From: Phytohabitans rumicis | GTDB taxonomy: Bacteria > Actinomycetota > Actinomycetes > Mycobacteriales > Micromonosporaceae | DNA: 64,000 nt | Direction of reading: 5' to 3' | NCBI RefSeq assembly: GCF_011764445.1 | Contig: NZ_BLPG01000001.1 | Coordinates: forward strand, 1,860,001 to 1,924,000 | Shown: piece by piece, positions 24,026 to 32,191 of the stretch | Layout of the letters: each line of letters begins with the position of its first letter | How positions within the stretch are numbered: the first letter of the stretch is position 1 | The notes under the pieces: generated by a model | The model's input: only the letters and a program-made list of their open reading frames with translations | What the model was told of the DNA's origin: nothing | Database searches by the model: none | Translations under genes and position numbers: made by a program

Positions 24026-25101
24026 GCCGATACCTCCGCGTACGCCGCTGCCAGCAGGCTGTCGTCCGGACCGTCCAGGGTGGACGGTTTGGCCAGGCCG
24101 TCGAGGACGACGAAGCGCAGCATCGAGCCGCGCGCCTTCTTGTCCACGCGCATCGTGGCGAGCAGGTCCGGCCACGCGTCGGCGCGGTACGACGTGGGCA
24201 GCCCCAGCGCCTCCAGCACCCGCCGGTGCCGGGCCGCGGTCGCCTCGTCCAGCCGCCCGGACAGCCGGCCCAGCGCGGCCGCGTACACCAGGCCCACCGA
24301 GACGGCGTGACCGTGCCGCCAGCCGTACTTCTCCACCTTCTCGACGGCGTGCGCGAGCGTGTGCCCGTAGTTGAGGATCTCGCGCAGCCCCGACTCGCGC
24401 AGGTCGTTCGAGACGACGTGCGCCTTGACCCGGATCGCCCGCTCGACCAGCTCCCGCAGGGTCCGCGCGTGCGTGGCCGTCACCGGGTCGCCTTCGATCA
24501 GGTCGAGGATCGCCGGGTCCGCGATGAACCCGCACTTGACCACCTCGGCCAGCCCGGCGACCAGGTCGACGTGCGGCAGCGTGTCCAGCAACGCCAGGTC
24601 GCACAGCACCCCGGCCGGCGGGTGGAACGCGCCGACCAGGTTCTTGCCGGCGGCCGTGTTGATGCCGGTCTTGCCGCCCACGGCCGCGTCGACCATGCCG
24701 AGCAGGCTGGTCGAGACCGGCACCCAGCGCACCCCGCGCAGCCAGCACGCGGCGACGAACCCGGCCAGGTCGGTGACCGCGCCGCCGCCGACCCCCACCA
24801 CCACGTCGGTACGGGTGAACCCGGCCGCGCCGAGCTGGTCCCAGCAGTGCGCGGCCACGTCGACGGTCTTGCCGGCCTCGGCGTCGGGCATGTCGATCGG
24901 CAGCGGGGTCACGCCCGCGTCGGCGAGCAGGTGGGCGATCTCGTCCGCGTGCGGCTTGAGCGGCGGCGCGTACAGCACGGCCGCGCGGACCGCCCCGTCG
25001 ACCAGCCGCGGCAGCTCACCGAGCAGCCCGCTGCCCACCAATACGTCGTACGCCCGCTCCCCGCCGACCGGGATCCGGGTCACCTCGTCGTTCTCGCTCA
25101 T
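24022..25101 (-). CDS. aroB: 3-dehydroquinate synthase
   Basis: Second step of the shikimate pathway; NAD and metal dependent. 359 residues. The NAD-binding [22 protein letters not shown] is near residue 100, [21 protein letters not shown] near 150, and metal ligands lie in [31 protein letters not shown] 25101 fits the conserved [17 protein letters not shown] start. In most actinobacteria aroB directly follows aroK; here 2.6 kb of unrelated genes lie between. Intact. Confidence 0.96.
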   Translation of the reverse strand: MSENDEVTRIPVGGERAYDVLVGSGLLGELPRLVDGAVRAAVLYAPPLKPHADEIAHLLADAGVTPLPIDMPDAEAGKTVDVAAHCWDQLGAAGFTRTDVVVGVGGGAVTDLAGFVAACWLRGVRWVPVSTSLLGMVDAAVGGKTGINTAAGKNLVGAFHPPAGVLCDLALLDTLPHVDLVAGLAEVVKCGFIADPAILDLIEGDPVTATHARTLRELVERAIRVKAHVVSNDLRESGLREILNYGHTLAHAVEKVEKYGWRHGHAVSVGLVYAAALGRLSGRLDEATAARHRRVLEALGLPTSYRADAWPDLLATMRVDKKARGSMLRFVVLDGLAKPSTLDGPDDSLLAAAYAEVSA

Positions 25102-25112
25102 CGCGGCCCAGC

Positions 25113-25655
25113 CTAGCGGGGGCGCGACATCCACTCGTTCCAGGCCGCGAACGCCTCCTCGCCGGTCATGGCAGCGATCTCGTGCGGCTCGAGACCAGCG
25201 GTGTGCACGAGTTGCTTGTACAGCCACTCGGGCACCGGATCACTCGACGGCAGTGTGGGCGCGGGCGACGCCGAGCGGTCAAGGTCGACGATCGAGGCCA
25301 TGAGGTCGGCGAGGCCGACCAGGTCGGGCCGCGCCGCGGCGGCCGCCTGGACTCTGCGGGTGGCCGCCGCATAGACCTCGTCGTTACGGCGGTGACCCAC
25401 GGCCCAGATCTCGCACACCTCGATGGCTCTTCCCTCGTCGCGCACGCGGTAGACGATGCGGTAGGGGTTGCGGCCGACCACGAGCTTGCGAAAGCCGGTC
25501 AGCTCGCCTCCCAACGGCATGCCCGCGTGGACATCCGTTTCGAGAAGCGTCAGTTTCTTGAAGATCTGGCGGATGTCCTGGCGGCCGATGTGCCGGAGAT
25601 CCTGCTCAGCTACTGCCCGTACGAAGTAGATCTCGACCGTCGGACGGCCGGTCAC
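25113..25655 (-). CDS. RelE/ParE-type toxin with C-terminal extension
   Basis: The first 95 residues match the RelE/ParE fold: [57 protein letters not shown], and [17 protein letters not shown]. Toxins of this kind usually stop there, but this one continues for about 80 residues and ends [15 protein letters not shown]. The extension resembles no domain I know. The GTG at 25655 overlaps the antitoxin stop by four bases. It could be an mRNA interferase or a gyrase poison; I cannot tell which. Confidence 0.8.
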   Translation of the reverse strand: MTGRPTVEIYFVRAVAEQDLRHIGRQDIRQIFKKLTLLETDVHAGMPLGGELTGFRKLVVGRNPYRIVYRVRDEGRAIEVCEIWAVGHRRNDEVYAAATRRVQAAAAARPDLVGLADLMASIVDLDRSASPAPTLPSSDPVPEWLYKQLVHTAGLEPHEIAAMTGEEAFAAWNEWMSRPR

Positions 25656-25957
25656 GGCTCGTCTTCCACGTCGTCGAGGTCGGCACGGGTAAGTCCGTAG
25701 GCCGCCAGCACATCGTCGAAGGAGATCCGGGCGCCGTCGTCCGTGGCGGCACGAGCCATGGCGAGCGTGAGGTCCCGCACGTCGTCCAGCACCCGCTCGA
25801 TCCGCCTGATCCGCTGGATACTCACGATCGCGGCGACCGGCTGATTGCGCCGGGTGACCAGGATGTCATTGGCCTCGGCGTCGCTGATGATGCCCGCGAC
25901 ACCGCGCTGGGTCGCTTCGGTGACCGACACTTCCCGCGGATGATCCAGCACCGTCAT
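25652..25957 (-). CDS. Phd/YefM-family antitoxin
   Basis: 101 residues. The N-terminal part SVTEATQRGVAGIISDAEANDILVTRRNQPVAAIVSIQRI is the Phd/YefM DNA-binding fold, and the acidic C-terminal tail ([21 protein letters not shown]) would wrap the toxin. It is the first gene of a two-gene operon and probably autoregulates it. It lies 33 bases downstream of the WYL regulator on the same strand. Confidence 0.85.
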   Translation of the reverse strand: MTVLDHPREVSVTEATQRGVAGIISDAEANDILVTRRNQPVAAIVSIQRIRRIERVLDDVRDLTLAMARAATDDGARISFDDVLAAYGLTRADLDDVEDEP

Positions 25958-25990
25958 GCGGAAAACTATACAGGTTTTCTATCCAGAACG

Positions 25991-26962
25991 TCAGCCCGCG
26001 GGTTGGCGATCGGCGAGGGCCGCGAGTTGGGTGGCGTAGGCGGCGACCGAGGCGCGTAGCTCGTCGGGGCGGAGCACGGTGAACGGCCAGCCGAGCCCGG
26101 CCAGCATGTGGGCCATGCCGTCCAGGCTGTTGGCGCGGCAGCGCAGCAGCACGCCGTCGGCCGACTCGCTCAGCTCGGCGATGGTGGGCGGGATGCGGCG
26201 CCGGGCCTGGTCGAGGTCCGTCTCCAGGAGCACTTCGACCTCCCAGGTGTACGGCACGCCGGCCAGCGAGCGGGTGACGTGCCCCACCGGGTCGAAGCCC
26301 TCGGGGACCTCGAACGTCTCGGTACCCGCGTCGACGGCGCTGATCCGGTCCAGCCGGAAGCTGCGGATCTCGCCGCGCCGGTGGTCGTGCCCGGTCAGGT
26401 ACCAGCGGCCGGCGTGGAAGACCAGGCCGTACGGGTCGACGTCGCGCAGCGACACCCCGCCGCGCCAGGACCGGTACGTCAGCGACACCCGGTGCCGCGA
26501 CCGGGTGGCGGCGCCGAGGGACAGCAGCGTGGCGGTGGCGGGCCGGGCGGCGCCCTCCTGCCGGGAGCGCAGGGTGAAGCCGAGGCTCTCCCGGACGGCC
26601 TCCAGCCGCGAGGCGAGGACGCCGGGCAGCACCCGCTGGATCTTCGCGAGGGCGACCCCGGTGGCGGGCGCCTCGGTGGCGAGCCCCAGTTGCTCGGCGG
26701 CCACGAGGCCGAGCACGACCGCGACGGCCTCGTCGTCGGTGAGCATCAGCGGCGGCAGCTTGTAGCCGGGGCGCAGGTGGTAGCCGCCGTACCGGCCGCG
26801 GTTGGCGGCCACCGGGATGCCGAGTTCGGCGAGGGTGCCGGCGTACCGGCGTACGGTGCGCTCATCCACGCCGAGGCGCGCGCCCAGGTCGGCGCCGGTC
26901 AGCCGGTGATGGGTCTGGAGCAGCTCGAGCATGCCCAGCACGCGCGAGGCAGGATGTGACAC
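25991..26962 (-). CDS. WYL-domain transcriptional regulator (YafY type)
   Basis: 323 residues. The N-terminal winged helix (VLGMLELLQTHHRLTGADLGARLGVDERTVRRYAGTL) is followed by a linker and a WYL ligand-binding domain. The domain shows LTYRSWRGG, GRWYLTGHDHRRGEIRSFRLDRI and a C-terminal WCX-like part. It starts at GTG 26962, which lies inside a short inverted repeat. It is divergent from the alpha/beta hydrolase at 27019, its likeliest target. The ligand is unknown. Confidence 0.88.
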   Translation of the reverse strand: MSHPASRVLGMLELLQTHHRLTGADLGARLGVDERTVRRYAGTLAELGIPVAANRGRYGGYHLRPGYKLPPLMLTDDEAVAVVLGLVAAEQLGLATEAPATGVALAKIQRVLPGVLASRLEAVRESLGFTLRSRQEGAARPATATLLSLGAATRSRHRVSLTYRSWRGGVSLRDVDPYGLVFHAGRWYLTGHDHRRGEIRSFRLDRISAVDAGTETFEVPEGFDPVGHVTRSLAGVPYTWEVEVLLETDLDQARRRIPPTIAELSESADGVLLRCRANSLDGMAHMLAGLGWPFTVLRPDELRASVAAYATQLAALADRQPAG

Positions 26963-26969
26963 GGGTCAC
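26956..26969. promoter_or_regulatory. Candidate operator: inverted repeat over the WYL regulator start codon
   Basis: GTGAC-ACGG-GTCAC (26956-26969) is a perfect 5 bp inverted repeat covering the GTG start of the regulator, 50 bases before the divergent hydrolase start. It is placed for autoregulation and control of the hydrolase. Confidence 0.35.
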
Positions 26970-27018
26970 ACTCCTTAATCGGGCGGAAAGCGTCCGGATT
27001 CGATCTTAGGTTGGCCGC

Positions 27019-27744
27019 ATGACGACATTCGTACTGGTACCTGGGTTCTGGCTCGGCGCGTGGGCGTGGGACGAGGTGGCCGCATCGCTGCGCGCGGCCG
27101 GACACCGCGTCTACCCCGTCACTTTGACCGGAGTCGCGGAGAAAGCGCACCTCGCCACGCCGGAGGTTGATCTCGAAAGGCACACTCAGGACATCGTCCA
27201 GCTCATAGAAAGTGATGATTTGCGGGAGGTTGTCCTGGTTGCTCACTCCGGCGGTGGCATGCCGGTCACCCAGGCCGCGGACCGGATCCCGGAACGCGTC
27301 GCCCGCGTCGTGTACGTCGACAGCGGTCCCCTGCCGGACGGCGTCTCGCAGTTCGACACCCACCCGCCGGAGGAGCAGGAACGCCTGCGCGCGCTGCTCG
27401 GCGACGGGCACCTGCTCCCGCCGCCGCCGTGGGACCCGCTGGCCGACCCGGTCAACCTCGCCGGCCTCGACGCCGCCACGCTCGCCACCCTGCGCGAGCG
27501 GGCCACGCCGCATCCGCTCGGCGCGGCCACCCAGCCCGTCCAGCGCACCGGCGGCACGGGGGTGCCGGCTGCGCTGATCGCGTGCACCATCCCGCTGGAG
27601 CAGGTCGAGGCGATGCTCGCGCAGGGCCATCCGTTCTTCGCCGAACTGCGCGGCGCCCAGATCCGGGCACTGCCGACCGGGCACTGGCCGATGTTCAGCG
27701 AGCCCAAGCAACTGGCCGAGATCCTCGACGAGCTCACGGTTTGA
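27019..27744 (+). CDS. Alpha/beta-fold hydrolase
   Basis: 241 residues, intact. The catalytic triad can be proposed: Ser in [12 protein letters not shown] (about residue 78), Asp in [10 protein letters not shown] (about 102) and His in [12 protein letters not shown] (about 222). The oxyanion-hole region [16 protein letters not shown] lies at the N-terminus. The overall look is that of the esterase/hydroxynitrile-lyase-like group of small soluble hydrolases. Substrate unknown. Its stop overlaps the convergent aroK stop by 11 bases. Likely controlled by the divergent WYL regulator. Confidence 0.85.
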   Translation: MTTFVLVPGFWLGAWAWDEVAASLRAAGHRVYPVTLTGVAEKAHLATPEVDLERHTQDIVQLIESDDLREVVLVAHSGGGMPVTQAADRIPERVARVVYVDSGPLPDGVSQFDTHPPEEQERLRALLGDGHLLPPPPWDPLADPVNLAGLDAATLATLRERATPHPLGAATQPVQRTGGTGVPAALIACTIPLEQVEAMLAQGHPFFAELRGAQIRALPTGHWPMFSEPKQLAEILDELTV

Positions 27745-28237
27745 GGAGAGTCAGCACCTCTGCGGCGATCTCTTCGGGGGTCCGGCCGTCGGTCGACACG
27801 GTAAACGTGGCGACCTGCTCGTACAGCGGGCGGCGCTGATCCATCAGGTGCTTCAGCGTCGCCCGTGGGTTGATCGCGAGCAGCGGCCGCCCGGCGCCCA
27901 GCCCGACCCGCTTGACCGCGTCGGCCAGGCCCACGGACAGGTAGACCACCGCGTGCCCGGCCAGCGCCGCGCGGGTCTCCTCCGCCAGGATCGCGCCGCC
28001 GCCGAGCGCCAGCACGCCGTCGAACGACGCCAGCGCCGTCACCACGGCGGCTTTTTCGAGGGTACGGAAGTGCGCCTCGCCGTCGTCGATGAAGATCTCG
28101 GAGATAGGCTTGCCGGCGGTCGCCTCGACGTCGGCGTCCGTGTCCCGGAACCGGGTGCCCAACTCGGCCGCCAGCAGCTCGCCGACCGTCGTCTTGCCGG
28201 CCCCCATCACGCCGACGAGGACGCAGGCGGGTCTCAC
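27734..28237 (-). CDS. aroK: Shikimate kinase
   Basis: Phosphorylates shikimate. 167 residues. The P-loop [11 protein letters not shown] is near residue 8, the shikimate-binding [18 protein letters not shown] near 31, the FRTLEKAAV and [11 protein letters not shown] segments follow, and the lid GLGAGRPLL is near 115. GTG 28237 overlaps the aroC stop (GTGA), so aroC-aroK is translationally coupled. Intact. Confidence 0.96.
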   Translation of the reverse strand: MRPACVLVGVMGAGKTTVGELLAAELGTRFRDTDADVEATAGKPISEIFIDDGEAHFRTLEKAAVVTALASFDGVLALGGGAILAEETRAALAGHAVVYLSVGLADAVKRVGLGAGRPLLAINPRATLKHLMDQRRPLYEQVATFTVSTDGRTPEEIAAEVLTLLKP

Positions 28238-29411
28238 CGGATCACCAGGTGGTCCAGGTAGCCGGCCAGGTTGCGGCGGATCTCGGCCACCGAGTCGCCC
28301 CCGAACTTCTCCGTCGCGGCCTCGGCCAGCACCAGCGCCACCATCGCCTCGGCGACCACCGCGGCGGCCGGAACGGCGCACACGTCCGAACGCTGGTTGA
28401 TGGCGGTGGCCGGCTCGCCGGTGGAGACGTCCACCGTCGACAGCGCCCGGTTGAGCGACGAGATCGGCTTCATCGCGGCCTTGACCCGCAGCGGCTCGCC
28501 GGTGGTGATGCCACCCTCCAGGCCGCCGGCCCGGTCGGTGACCCGCTTGACGCCGCTGGCCGTCGGGATGATCTCGTCGTGCGCCACCGAACCGCGCGAG
28601 CGCGCCTGCAGCCACGCGTCGCCGATCTCCACGCCCTTGATGGCCTGGATCGACATCAGCGCGGTGGCGAGCCGGGCGTCCAGCTTGCGGTCCCACTGCA
28701 CGTGGCTGCCCAGGCCCGGCGGTACGCCGTACGCGAGCACCTCGACCACGCCGCCCAGCGTGTCGGCGTCCCTCTTCGCGGCGTCGACCTCGGCCACCAT
28801 CCGGGCGCTCGCCTCCGGGTCCAGGCAGCGCAGCGGGTCGGCGTCGACCCGCTCGGCGTCCTCCGGGCGCGGCTGCAGCCCGGGCTTGGCGGCCACCGAG
28901 CCGAGCTCGACCACGTGCGAGACGATCTCGATGCCGAGGGCCTGCTTGACCAGGGCCTTGGCCACGGTGCCGACGGCGACCCGGGCGGCGGTCTCCCGCG
29001 CGCTGGCCCGCTCCAGGATCGGCCGGGCGTCGGTGTGCCCGTACTTCTGCATGCCGGCCAGGTCGGCGTGGCCGGGGCGGGCCGGGTCAGCGGGGCGTTG
29101 CGGGCCTGGCTGGCCAGTTCCTCGGGGTCGACCGGGTCGGCGGCCATCACGGTCTGCCACTTGGGCCACTCCGAGTTGGCCACCCGTACGGCAACCGGGC
29201 TGCCCAGCGTCACGCCGTGCCGGACGCCGCCGATGATCTCCACGACGTCCTGCTCGAACGCCATCCGCGCGCCCCGCCCGTACCCGAGCCGCCGGCGCGC
29301 AAGCTCCAGCCCGATGTCAGCCGACGTCACCTCGACCCCGGCAGGCACCCCTTCAAGCAACGCCACCAGCGCAGGCCCATGAGACTCACCCGCAGTCAAC
29401 CACCGCAACAC
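28234..29411 (-). CDS. aroC: Chorismate synthase, one apparent frameshift
   Basis: Last step of the shikimate pathway; needs reduced FMN. The N-terminus [20 protein letters not shown] is a family signature. GYGRGARM, the SRARSGDA-like GSVAHDEI region and a C-terminal [17 protein letters not shown] follow. The first 85 residues and the rest are in different frames. One base added to the G run near 29079-29081 joins LTRP to [17 protein letters not shown] and gives about 392 residues, normal for the family. Start at GTG 29411 (TTG 29408 is possible). Confidence 0.9.
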
Positions 29412-29435
29412 GCCCGCCAGTCTGCCACCCCCCGT

Positions 29436-29492
29436 TGATCATGAACTTGTCCACGTCCAGCGGCTACCAGGATGCGGACAACTTCATGATCA
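29436..29492. repeat. TGATCA-type palindrome, copy C, at the end of aroE
   Basis: The 17 bp arms 29436-29452 and 29476-29492 (one mismatch) start and end with TGATCA, and the outer flank CCCCGTTGATCA matches copies A and B. The right arm contains the aroE stop codon. Placed between aroE and aroC, it may act as an attenuator or processing site. Confidence 0.6.
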
Positions 29493-30300
29493 CTTGCCGA
29501 ACAGGGCGGCGGACATCGCCTCACGCGGAGCCGGGGCCCGCCCGTGAAAAGTTCCCACTGGCCGATCGCCTGGGCCAACAACAGGTCCTTGCCGGAGACC
29601 ACCCGGCAGCCGGCCTTCGCGGCGGCGGCGGCCAGGGGGTGGGCCAGGGGTCGTAGAGGGCCTCGAAGAGCACAGTGGACGGTCGCCACCGGACGGTCAC
29701 GGCGAGCGGGTCGGCCACGCCCTTCGGCACGGTGGCGACGACCACGTCGGCTTCGGCGTACGTCGCGGCATCGGACCAGGGCACGCCCGCGAAGGGCACA
29801 CCGACCGCCTCGGCGACCGGGCGCAGCTCCTCGACCGCCTCGGGCCGCCGCGCCACCACCGTCACGCCGGCGGCACCCATCTGGGCGGCCGCGGCGATCG
29901 CGGCGCGGGCCGTGCCACCGGCGCCCAGGACGGTGAACCGCGCATCGCCGGGGATGCCGGCCAGCACGTCCACCATGCCCGGCACGTCGGTGTTATCGGC
30001 GTACCACGAGCCGTCCGCACGGCGTACCAAAGTATTGGCGGCACCGACCGCGGCCGCGACCGGCGAGACCGCGGCGGCCACCGACAACGCCACTTCTTTC
30101 AAGGGCATGGTCAGCGACAGCCCGGCCCACTCCGGCCCGAGCGCGGCGACGCGCCCGGCCAGCTCGGACTCGGCGCACTCCACCGCCGTGTACGCCCAGC
30201 CGGTCAGACCGGCCGCGGCGTACCCGGCGTTGTGGATCACGGGCGACAGCGAGTGGGCGATCGGCTTGCCGAACACGGCCGCCCGATGGATCTCGGTCAA
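29490..30300 (-). CDS. aroE: Shikimate dehydrogenase, two apparent frameshifts
   Basis: NADP-dependent reduction of dehydroshikimate. FGKPIAHSLSPVIHNAGY binds substrate, SLTMPLKEVAL holds the catalytic Lys, DNTDVPGMV has the catalytic Asp, and VLGAGGTARAAIAAA is the NADP loop. Near the end the frame breaks twice. Restoring a base in the G run 29635-29639 and another near 29540 gives the normal tail PWPTPLAAAAAKAGCRVVSG, DLLLAQAIGQWELFTGR and a TGA at 29490 (270 residues). ATG 30300 overlaps the mltG stop. Confidence 0.9.
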
Positions 30301-31487
30301 AGAACCCCGTTCTCCCGGGCGATGTCCTTGTTTCTCTCGTGCTGGTCGATGCTGTTGGTGAACGCCGATTTGCCGGTCTTGTCGATCGCCACGAAGTACA
30401 GCCAGTTGCCCTGCGGCGGCGCCATCGCGCCCTCGAGGGCGTGCTTGCCCGGGTTGTTGATCGGCGTCGGGATCAGGCCCTTGAGCTTGCGGTTGTACGG
30501 GTTCTTCGGATCGTCCAGTTCGGACGCGGTCATGTCCTTGGACGCCTTGATGGGCAAGCCCTTCAGCTCACGCCAGTAGTTGACGGTGACGTCCATCTCC
30601 AGGCAGCTGCACGGGAAGTCCTTGTACAGCCGGTTGTACGCCACTCGGGCGACCTTGCCCAGATCCTCCTGGATGCCCGCCTCGGCCTGGGCGAGCGACG
30701 CCACGATGAGCGCCTCGTACGGGCTGATGCTCAGCCCCTGCACCTTGTCGGCGAACTTGAGCTCGCCGGTCACGGTCAGGAACCGGTCGACCATCGTCCG
30801 CACGATGTCCACGGCCGTCCACTTAGGATCGATCTCGTACGTGTCGGGGAAGAGGAAGCCCTCGATCGACGGCGTCACCTTCTTGCCGTCGGAACGGGTG
30901 AACCACCAGTCCGGGATGCCCAGCTCCAGCGGGTCCTTCGCGGCGGCCTGGAACTCCTTCACCGGGATCTTCGTCTGCTTGGACAGCTCGGCGAAGATGG
31001 CCTTCGCGGAGAGCCCTTCCCGGATGAGGACGCCGTTGACCACCTTGTTCTTGAGGTCGAGCAGCATCCCCAAGGCCGCGGCGCCGCTCATCTGCTGCTT
31101 CACCTTGTACGTGCCCGGCTGGATGTTCTCGCTGCGGGAGTTTTCCCGGGCCGCGTCGATGAACGCCTTGGCGCTCTTGACCACACCCGCCGTCACCAGC
31201 GTGTTGCCGATGTCGGTCGCGGTATCGCCCTGCTTGATTTGAATGGTCACTTCGCCCGAACCGGCGCCTTCGTAGTCCGGTGTGGTGAAAAAGCTCTGTA
31301 CCCGGTCAAACCCGTACCAGACGCCCGCACCCAGACCGCCGAGGAGCAGGACCACAACGAACATCGCGATCACGCTCTTACCCGCACCGCTACGGCGTTT
31401 CTTGGGCGTACCGCGCTTGCGTCCTCGTCGATGGCGCCACCGTTCGACGGGTTCATCGTCGAACGCCAGCTCCAGCTCGTCGATCAT
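30297..31487 (-). CDS. mltG: Endolytic murein transglycosylase MltG
   Basis: Membrane-anchored enzyme that cuts nascent peptidoglycan and sets glycan strand length. 396 residues: a basic cytoplasmic N-terminus, one membrane segment (AMFVVVLLLGGLGAGVWYGF, about 43-62), a LysM-like region, then the YceG domain with SIEGFLFPDTYEI and ALIVASLAQAEAGI. The last replaces the usual ASIVEKE-type catalytic motif, keeping one Glu. CLEMDVTVNYW matches the QTDPTV segment of E. coli. It starts one base after the ruvX stop. Intact. Confidence 0.93.
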   Translation of the reverse strand: MIDELELAFDDEPVERWRHRRGRKRGTPKKRRSGAGKSVIAMFVVVLLLGGLGAGVWYGFDRVQSFFTTPDYEGAGSGEVTIQIKQGDTATDIGNTLVTAGVVKSAKAFIDAARENSRSENIQPGTYKVKQQMSGAAALGMLLDLKNKVVNGVLIREGLSAKAIFAELSKQTKIPVKEFQAAAKDPLELGIPDWWFTRSDGKKVTPSIEGFLFPDTYEIDPKWTAVDIVRTMVDRFLTVTGELKFADKVQGLSISPYEALIVASLAQAEAGIQEDLGKVARVAYNRLYKDFPCSCLEMDVTVNYWRELKGLPIKASKDMTASELDDPKNPYNRKLKGLIPTPINNPGKHALEGAMAPPQGNWLYFVAIDKTGKSAFTNSIDQHERNKDIARENGVL

Positions 31488-31937
31488 CTACGCTCGCCTC
31501 CGCTGCGCGTCTAGCCAGCCTTGCAGAATCTCCACCGCGGCGGCCTGGTCCACCACCGCGCGTTGGCGCTTTCCCCGCACGCCACGTTCGGCCAGCCTAC
31601 GGGTTGCCGCAACGGTGGACATCCTCTCGTCGGCCAGCCGGACCGGAACCGGGGCGATCGCCCGACCCAGGCGCTCGACATAGGCCCTGACCTGCACCGC
31701 CGCGGGTCCTTCCTTCCCGGCGAGTGTCACCGGCAACCCGACTACGACCTCCACGATTTGATACGCATCTACAAGTCGCGCAAGTTCAAAGATATCGGAA
31801 GGCACGGCATCAATATCCGCATTCAGGTCCCGCTTGAGGGTCACGAGCGGGGTCGCGAGGATCCCGTCGGGGTCACATATCGCCACCCCAACACGCACAG
31901 TGCCCACATCCACACCCATGCGTACCCCTCGCTCCAC
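31488..31937 (-). CDS. ruvX: Putative Holliday junction resolvase (YqgF/RuvX)
   Basis: 149 residues from GTG 31937; ATG 31919 (MGVDVG) is an alternative. RNase H-like fold with [19 protein letters not shown] at the start, [17 protein letters not shown] in the middle and [13 protein letters not shown] near the end. In E. coli this protein acts in rRNA processing. Genes ruvX-mltG-aroE follow alaS, as is standard in actinobacteria. A further-upstream reading frame into the repeat region is unlikely to be translated. Confidence 0.9.
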   Translation of the reverse strand: MERGVRMGVDVGTVRVGVAICDPDGILATPLVTLKRDLNADIDAVPSDIFELARLVDAYQIVEVVVGLPVTLAGKEGPAAVQVRAYVERLGRAIAPVPVRLADERMSTVAATRRLAERGVRGKRQRAVVDQAAAVEILQGWLDAQRRRA

Positions 31938-31983
31938 CAGTCCCCTCCGCAGCCGCTTTCCGCGCTCTCCGCGCGCTTTGTCC

Positions 31984-32088
31984 GCGCCGATCAAGGATTT
32001 CCGCGCCGATCAAGGGCAAATGGTCGTGCTTTGATCTCCGAACCGCAACCATTTGCCCTTGATCGGCGCGGTTTTCCTTGATCGGCGC
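31984..32088. repeat. TTGATC palindromic repeat, copy 3 (most complete)
   Basis: Shows the full nested design. Outer arms GCGCCGATCAAGGA (31984-31997) and TCCTTGATCGGCGC (32075-32088) are perfect. Inner 22 bp arms at 32002-32023 and 32049-32070 are also perfect. The apex holds TTTGATCTCCGAA. It lies between alaS and ruvX. Confidence 0.9.
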
Positions 32089-32110
32089 ACCGCCGCGGCG
32101 GGCGTCCCGG

Positions 32111-32168
32111 ACGTGAGTAGGGCGCCCCCATGCCCGCCATCGCGGGAACAGGGGCGCCCTACTCACGT
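32111..32168. terminator. 18 bp GTGAGTAGGG-family hairpin after alaS
   Basis: Arm ACGTGAGTAGGGCGCCCC (32111-32128), a 22-base loop and a perfect complement at 32151-32168. It sits 23 bases after the alaS stop on the transcribed strand, so it could terminate or trim the alaS transcript before ruvX. No T tract. Confidence 0.6.
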
Positions 32169-32191
32169 AACCGGGAGCCCGACGCCGGGCG

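Noticed and set aside
31938-31994. An N-terminal extension of RuvX to 31994
   Set aside because: The extra residues derive from the border of a repeat and are not conserved; GTG 31937 or ATG 31919 fit the family start.
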